DNA of 64,000 nt, from contig OZ316892.1 of assembly GCA_973895155.1 (NCBI GenBank), positions 9,424,001 through 9,488,000 of the forward strand, read 5' to 3'. The stretch comes from Marsupella aquatica (taxonomy: Eukaryota > Marchantiophyta). Numbering within the stretch: the stretch's first letter is position 1; each line of letters starts with the position of its first letter. The position numbers were made by a program, and so were the translations under genes. The notes under the pieces are model-generated. The model did not search any database, was not told where the DNA came from, and was given only the letters and a program-made list of their open reading frames with translations. This document shows positions 63,862 to 64,000 of this stretch, piece by piece.

Positions 63862-64000
63862 GGTTCACAGTATGCATAGCCGCCTCAATTTCAATCAAAG
63901 ATCCCTTTTCACCCTTGAAGATAGTACATTGCACACGCGGGTGATACTTGATATCTTCCGGATTTTCTTTCGTAACGATCGACCATGCGTAAAGTCGATG
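63862..64000 (-). CDS. ParB-like exon 1, 3' end only, copy B
   Basis: The visible part encodes HRLYAWSIVTKENPEDIKYH, PRVQCTIFKGEKGSLIEIEA and AMHTVNQ before a CCA|GTAAGT donor. It aligns without gaps to copy A from the HRL of DGNHRL onward. The DGN itself is beyond the window edge. Confidence 0.7.

Larger units (their letters stand above)
53580..64000. mobile_element. Second ParB-methyltransferase element (copy B), open to the right
   Basis: It carries the same five-exon minus gene as copy A and the same 15-bp palindrome. Its left border lies within the DUF4216 exon of the SET-CACTA element; the start shows AATAGGAACTGGTAACAG and TTTCCTGTTTTGGG, only loosely like the copy A terminus. A copia element (55911-61712) sits in its exon 3. 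The transposase half is beyond the window. Confidence 0.7.

Overview
The window looks like a stretch of a transposon-rich land-plant (streptophyte) nuclear genome. The evidence is plant-type LTR retrotransposons (an Athila-like Ty3/gypsy with a tRNA-Asp-type primer site and a Ty1/copia with an initiator-Met primer site), CACTA elements with TNP2, DUF4216 and TnpA-like genes, short GT-AG introns and telo-box-like promoter words. I cannot place it further. I found no convincing single-copy host gene, tRNA or rRNA; almost every base that can be explained belongs to transposons nested in one another.

Layout. 1-1107: SET-domain gene of a CACTA element (minus), with a second CACTA end (CACTAGAAG...) starting at 1108 in its intron. 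1108-5656: that second element, made of an 83-bp tandem array and a 565-581-bp tandem array rich in AATGACC/GGTCATT. 5657-6170: a fragment of a methyltransferase-bearing transposon (copy C), interrupted by an Athila-like gypsy element (6171-19726, minus, TSD TCAGT). 21625-24608: a non-autonomous LTR element with 143-bp LTRs (TSD GAAAC). 26713-30041 and 43582-45101: a CACTA element whose TNP2 gene is preceded by a PHD finger. It is split by a roughly 13.5-kb element, copy A (about 30042-43590). 45102 to about 53580: another CACTA element with a TnpA-like gene (minus) and a SET gene plus TNP2/DUF4216 (plus). About 53580-64000: copy B of the methyltransferase element, split by a young copia element (55911-61712, TSD GAGCA).

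The most unusual content is the copy A/B family. On one strand it has a multi-exon gene joining a ParB/sulfiredoxin-like domain (DGNHR motif) to a DNA N4/N6-methyltransferase-like domain and a basic C-terminal exon. On the other strand (seen in copy A) it has a transposase-like protein with a cysteine-rich N-terminus, an RNase H-like region and a SWIM zinc finger. Its introns and spacers, but not its exons, are peppered with a 15-bp palindrome, TAGCGCC-N-GGCGCTA. All three copies sit inside CACTA elements. The CACTA elements in turn carry chromatin domains (SET, PHD). The gypsy element carries an extra 3' open reading frame ending in a second retropepsin-like domain, a second internal polypurine tract, and its own family-specific imperfect palindromes (GACGC...GCGTC).

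Most coding regions are decayed by in-frame stops, mainly TAG, with a few frameshifts or splice-site changes. Where two copies can be compared, several stops face glutamine codons. That fits C-to-T decay of methylated CAG sites, though this is inference.
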